Made by a program: the position numbers and the translations under genes
In this document: piece after piece, positions 4,901 to 7,041 of the stretch
Layout of the letters: every line of letters begins with the position of its first letter
Position numbering within the stretch: position 1 is the stretch's first letter
Assembly (NCBI RefSeq): GCF_020829685.1
Contig: NZ_JAIVFR010000329.1
Location: 1-7,041 of the forward strand
Source: Nostoc sp. CHAB 5715
GTDB lineage: Bacteria > Cyanobacteriota > Cyanobacteriia > Cyanobacteriales > Nostocaceae
Length of the DNA stretch: 7,041 nucleotides
Direction of reading: 5' to 3'
The notes under the pieces: generated by a model
Seen by the model: the letters and a program-made list of their open reading frames with translations, nothing else
Database searches by the model: none
What the model was told of the DNA's origin: nothing

Positions 4901-5140
4901 GTAGGGGCACACCAATGTTCATAGGTGTCAACTTAACGTAAAAGTCATGTCCCGCAAGGAACTGAAGTTCCTTGCTAATAGCGAAAGTCATCTCAAGATG
5001 ACTAAATAATCCGAAAAATCTTTAGTCTACTGAAGTAGACTTTAGCTATTAGCCTTGAACTTTAGTTCTAGGCGGGTGAGGAAGCTAACAGTTAAGCTAC
5101 TTTTGCTTATTTGGACACCAATGAGCAATGCTGGCCCTAT
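4901..5140. mobile_element. MITE-like non-autonomous element with imperfect inverted ends
   Basis: The left arm (4901-4944) and the reverse complement of the right arm (about 5099-5140) align over roughly 40 bp. They share AGGG, a TCAT(a/t)GGTGTC block and AAAAGT at the inner edge, with mismatches and small gaps between. The arms flank a 126-bp self-complementary core (4951-5076). There is no reading frame of transposase size inside. This architecture suggests a non-autonomous element moved in trans, perhaps by an IS200/IS605- or RAYT-type transposase given the hairpins; that link is inference. Target-site duplications are not evident. Confidence 0.6.
4951..5076. repeat. multi-branched hairpin (cloverleaf-like) core
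   Basis: A closing stem CCCGC (4951-4955) pairs with GCGGG (5072-5076). Inside are four perfect hairpins with 2-nt spacers: GCAAGGAACT/AGTTCCTTGC (4954-4963/4966-4975), AGTCATCT/AGATGACT (4986-4993/4996-5003), AGTCTACT/AGTAGACT (5024-5031/5034-5041) and GAACT/AGTTC (5057-5061/5064-5068). A long-range stem CTAATAGC (4975-4982) with GCTATTAG (5045-5052) encloses the middle two. This much nested complementarity cannot be chance. It could be a transposase-recognised single-strand structure or an RNA fold. It is not a tRNA. Confidence 0.85.
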
Positions 5141-5315
5141 TGTCTATTGCTTAAACATAATATTATTTCACTGAAAATCAACCTTTCGTGATTAAATTCC
5201 GAGAAATTACGGACATAAATAAAAACTTTTACTAAAAAAATGTGCTTTTTGCTGAACCAGAATACAGGTCAATTAAGACAAAATAGTTCTGTAGAGCTAT
5301 TAAAGGTGTAAAATT

Positions 5316-5711
5316 GTGCCTCGAAGAAAACGTAGTTCCCGGATTTTAGAAAAAGCTGAGTTTAGAGTTGCCGGACTGAAAGCTATCGATCCAAACATCA
5401 ATTTTAATGATACTTACAACTTGCAAAACCTGACTCAATTAATAGACAATTTTCACAATATGCTTGATGATTATAACGCTGCTATAGCTATGATTGACTC
5501 TTCTAGAAAAAAGCTGGATGAAATGGAAAAAAACTTAAGTCAGGTTTCAGACAAAATGCTGATGGGGGTTGGTTTCAAGTACGGCAAAAACAGCGATGAA
5601 TATGAACTTGCAGGTGGCGTTCGAGACAGCGAACGTATTCGTAAAAGCAGATTGACACGCTTGAAATCTAATACAGATAAAACATCAGATGAAAATGCTG
5701 TAACCGCCTAG
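5316..5711 (+). CDS. small basic/coiled-coil protein of unknown function
   Basis: The 131-residue product starts at GTG 5316, preceded by AAAGG (5302-5306) at 9-nt spacing. The N-terminus is strongly basic (PRRKRSSRI, 2-10). The middle (about 37-82) is amphipathic and probably a coiled coil (LIDNFHNMLDDYNAAIAMI, then SSRKKLDEMEKNLSQVSDKM). A conserved-looking segment KYGKNSDEYELAGGVRDSER (88-107) precedes a basic, low-complexity tail. The KYG-x-S-x-EYE-x-AGG-x-R-x-SER pattern recalls a group of short cyanobacterial hypothetical proteins, but I know no assigned function. There is no signal peptide, membrane segment or catalytic motif. The basic ends could bind nucleic acid or acidic partners. 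It stands alone, with repeat-rich spacers on both sides. Confidence 0.8.
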   Translation: MPRRKRSSRILEKAEFRVAGLKAIDPNINFNDTYNLQNLTQLIDNFHNMLDDYNAAIAMIDSSRKKLDEMEKNLSQVSDKMLMGVGFKYGKNSDEYELAGGVRDSERIRKSRLTRLKSNTDKTSDENAVTA

Positions 5712-5713
5712 TA

Positions 5714-5752
5714 CCGCTACGCGGAAGTCAAAAGACGCGATTAATCGCGTCT
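5714..5752. repeat. two short palindromes after the small gene
   Basis: CCGC-TAC-GCGG (5714-5724) is followed by the perfect 20-bp palindrome AGACGCGATTAATCGCGTCT (5733-5752). Both are of the type scattered through Nostoc-group spacers. They start just past the stop codon at 5709-5711 and could stall or stabilise the transcript end, but no U-run follows, so an intrinsic terminator is unlikely. Confidence 0.7.
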
Positions 5753-5827
5753 GTACAAAAGTCAAAAGGCTTAGAGAATTTGCTTTTAACTTTTTTAGAA
5801 TGGTATCTGTGAAAATTAAAGGTGTCC

Positions 5828-5860
5828 AGATCCCCGACTTCTCAAAGAAGTCGGGGATCT
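5828..5860. repeat. 33-bp perfect hairpin, widespread cyanobacterial repeat type
   Basis: AGATCCCCGACTTCT (5828-5842) pairs perfectly with AGAAGTCGGGGATCT (5846-5860) around a CAA loop. It is a 15-bp, very stable stem of a type common in cyanobacterial intergenic DNA. It is followed by ATTTCATC, not a real U-run, so it is a weak candidate terminator at best. It lies 79 bp before the DUF4351 gene and upstream of its candidate -10. Confidence 0.85.
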
Positions 5861-5889
5861 ATTTCATCACGAATGATCCAGGACTGCTA

Positions 5890-5895
5890 TATAAT
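5890..5895 (+). promoter_or_regulatory. candidate -10 box for the DUF4351 gene
   Basis: TATAAT in the context GCTATATAATAAAAC matches the -10 consensus and lies 43 bp before ATG 5939, implying a leader of about 35 nt. A -35 hexamer at normal spacing is not recognisable. Confidence 0.4.
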
Positions 5896-5938
5896 AAAAC
5901 TTTGCATTAACCCAGAACTTCCGAAATCTTAAAATTGA

Positions 5939-6835
5939 ATGACCAGGTTTATACATGATAAATTCGCCAAAGACTATCTAGAAGAACTACTAAAAGATTA
6001 CGGAGAAGTTAAGGCATCAGAAAAAATATCAGGAGAGATTAAAGAAATAGATGTTTTATTCACTCCTGCTAAACAGCAAAGTTCTAATATACAAATACTG
6101 GGTTTGTTAGGGAGATTTGCTGAACAGCCTGCAATTATAGAACCCTACCGCAATCCAGCTTCTACCGATGAAATCTGCGACTGTATTCTAAAATTATTAG
6201 AAGTCAAGGCTTTCTTGCGACGAGAAGCTAAGGCAAATAAAACCAAACTTCAGAACTCCGAAATTCCCAAATTGTGGGTTCTTACTCCAACCATATCTGA
6301 AACTAGATTGTCTAGCTTTGGAACTATGCAAAAAACAGGTTGGTTATCGGGAGTACATTTTCTGCCAGATGCCTTGCGAACAGCAATTGTAGCAATACAT
6401 CAACTACCGCAAACACCAGAGACATTATGGTTGAGGCTTTTAGGTAGGGGAAGTGTGCAGTCACAAGCAATTATCGAGTTGCAAGCGTTACCATTAGATC
6501 ATCCATACCAAAAAGAAACTCTCGAATTAGTTTACAACTTGCGCGAAAACTTGAGAGTAAATCAAGAATTAGAAGCAGATGATAGGGAGTTAATTATGCG
6601 ACTAGAACCACTTTATCAAAGAGACAGAGAACAAGCTATACAGGAAGGAAATAAACAAGGAGAACAACGTTTAGTTCTACGTTTACTCAATCGCCGTATT
6701 GGTGAGATTGATACATCATTAATCGAGCGAATTCAAGGCTTATCGATTGAACAATTAGAGAATTTAGGAGAAGCATTGCTAGACTTTGCTAGTGTTGCTG
6801 ATTTAGAAACTTGGTTAAACCAACAATCAATCTAA
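5939..6835 (+). CDS. DUF4351 domain protein with Rpn/PD-(D/E)XK-like N-terminal region
   Basis: The 298-residue product has two regions. The N-terminal ~200 residues resemble cyanobacterial proteins related to Rpn/PD-(D/E)XK recombination nucleases: EIKEIDVLFTP (33-43, acidic E36/D38), GLLGRFAEQPAIIEPYRNP (55-73, E68) and LKLLEVKAFLRRE (84-96). These acidic residues are candidates for metal binding, but the motif is not complete enough to assert catalysis. A charged helix (RDREQAIQEGNKQGEQ, 228-243) leads to a DUF4351 domain (about 244-294): LVLRLLNRRIGEI, then IQGLSIEQLENLGEALLDF and LETWL. The function is unknown; DUF4351 often ends such nuclease-like proteins. ATG 5939 has no Shine-Dalgarno and a T-to-A-rich leader. 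No partner gene is adjacent. Codons 215-232 are duplicated downstream of the stop. Confidence 0.85.
   Translation: MTRFIHDKFAKDYLEELLKDYGEVKASEKISGEIKEIDVLFTPAKQQSSNIQILGLLGRFAEQPAIIEPYRNPASTDEICDCILKLLEVKAFLRREAKANKTKLQNSEIPKLWVLTPTISETRLSSFGTMQKTGWLSGVHFLPDALRTAIVAIHQLPQTPETLWLRLLGRGSVQSQAIIELQALPLDHPYQKETLELVYNLRENLRVNQELEADDRELIMRLEPLYQRDREQAIQEGNKQGEQRLVLRLLNRRIGEIDTSLIERIQGLSIEQLENLGEALLDFASVADLETWLNQQSI
6581..6635 (+). repeat. 55-bp direct repeat, copy inside the DUF4351 gene
   Basis: This 55-bp stretch of the coding sequence (encoding DRELIMRLEPLYQRDREQ) recurs at 6848-6902 with only two mismatches (AGG to AAA, giving R to K). The offset is 267 bp, a multiple of three. Confidence 0.93.
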
Positions 6836-6847
6836 TTCATTTCGATT

Positions 6848-6902
6848 GATAAAGAGTTAATTATGCGACTAGAACCACTTTATCAAAGAGACAGAGAACA
6901 AG
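6848..6902 (+). pseudogene. 55-bp fragment of a DUF4351-type gene downstream of the stop
   Basis: This is a copy of an internal segment of the preceding gene, beginning 13 bp after its stop codon. It would encode DKELIMRLEPLYQRDREQ before the match ends at a sharp boundary near 6902. The R-to-K change and the single-block nature suggest a remnant of a paralogous neighbour removed by recombination rather than a very recent slippage event. Confidence 0.75.
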
Positions 6903-7041
6903 AAGGCACTTATAGAACCCACACGTTATGCGAGGTGGGATGAAGCAAGGACGCTTTGTGGCTCGTGGCACTTTCCGCTCTACACAATCTTTTTTGTTAT
7001 TGAGCGTAGTCGAAATATACTAGTGCGGCTCTAAACCGACA
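6903..7041. other. non-coding tail with repeat fragment
   Basis: No gene start is recognisable. A minor open frame crosses the region but lacks a start codon or family likeness. ATTGAGCGTAGTCGAAAT at 6999-7016 is an interspersed repeat related to the one at 452-499. Confidence 0.45.

Larger units (their letters stand above)
4609..5315. other. 707-bp gene-free, repeat-rich spacer
   Basis: No convincing coding gene lies here. In order it contains the leader of the HigB-HigA operon (4609-4700), a seven-copy 21-bp tandem array (4702-4848), a HIP1 site (4855-4862), a MITE-like element with inverted ends (about 4901-5140) enclosing a multi-hairpin core, and an AT-rich stretch (5141-5315) that must hold the promoter of the small gene at 5316. 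I could not pick a confident promoter in that last stretch. Confidence 0.7.

Noticed and set aside
4951..5076. tRNA or tmRNA gene suggested by the cloverleaf
   Set aside because: There is no acceptor stem with CCA context, no T-loop GTTCRA motif and no anticodon arm geometry; the arms are 2-nt-spaced palindromes.
5828..5860. Intrinsic terminator
   Set aside because: The stem is excellent but no U-run follows on either strand, and it lies over 110 bp from the nearest upstream stop codon.

Overview
The window looks like the chromosome or a large plasmid of a filamentous cyanobacterium (Nostoc/Anabaena-like). It has nine GCGATCGC (HIP1) octamers in 7 kb, AT-rich spacers full of short palindromic repeats, and families typical of this group: a plant-type ferredoxin, Uma2, GUN4, DUF433/DUF5615 and DUF4351. 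No rRNA, tRNA, CRISPR array or intact transposase gene is visible. The assignment rests on motif reading, not on database comparison.

Layout. 1-142 (-) is the N-terminal third of a [2Fe-2S] ferredoxin cut by the window edge. 311-476 (+) holds a truncated copy of the promoter-proximal part and first ~37 codons of the gene at 1462. 514-1245 (-) is a Uma2-family (PD-(D/E)XK-type) protein with a heptad-repeat tail. 1462-3096 (+) is a compact two-gene operon: a 163-aa unnamed helical protein followed, 3 bp later, by a TIR - hydrophobic segment - GUN4 fusion. 3208-3842 (-) is a DUF433/DUF5615 antitoxin/PIN-like toxin pair overlapping by 4 bp. 3984-4608 (-) is a HigB-HigA type toxin-antitoxin pair, toxin first. 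4609-5315 has no convincing gene but is highly structured: seven exact-length 21-bp tandem repeats, then a MITE-like element with long imperfect inverted ends around a multi-hairpin cloverleaf. 5316-5711 (+) is a small basic/coiled-coil protein with a GTG start. 5712-5938 holds interspersed palindromes. 5939-6835 (+) is a DUF4351 protein, followed by a 55-bp duplicate of part of its own coding sequence and repeat debris to the end.

How the genes fit together. Apart from the ferredoxin, this is accessory DNA resembling a defence or addiction island: a TIR effector, two toxin-antitoxin modules and two predicted nuclease-fold proteins, separated by mobile-repeat scars. The most interesting unit is the 1462-3096 operon. 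It pairs an uncharacterised protein with a TIR domain (a fold that commonly hydrolyses NAD+) joined through a possible membrane segment to GUN4, the tetrapyrrole-binding regulator of Mg-chelatase. A tetrapyrrole- or stress-triggered TIR effector is a reasonable but untested inference.
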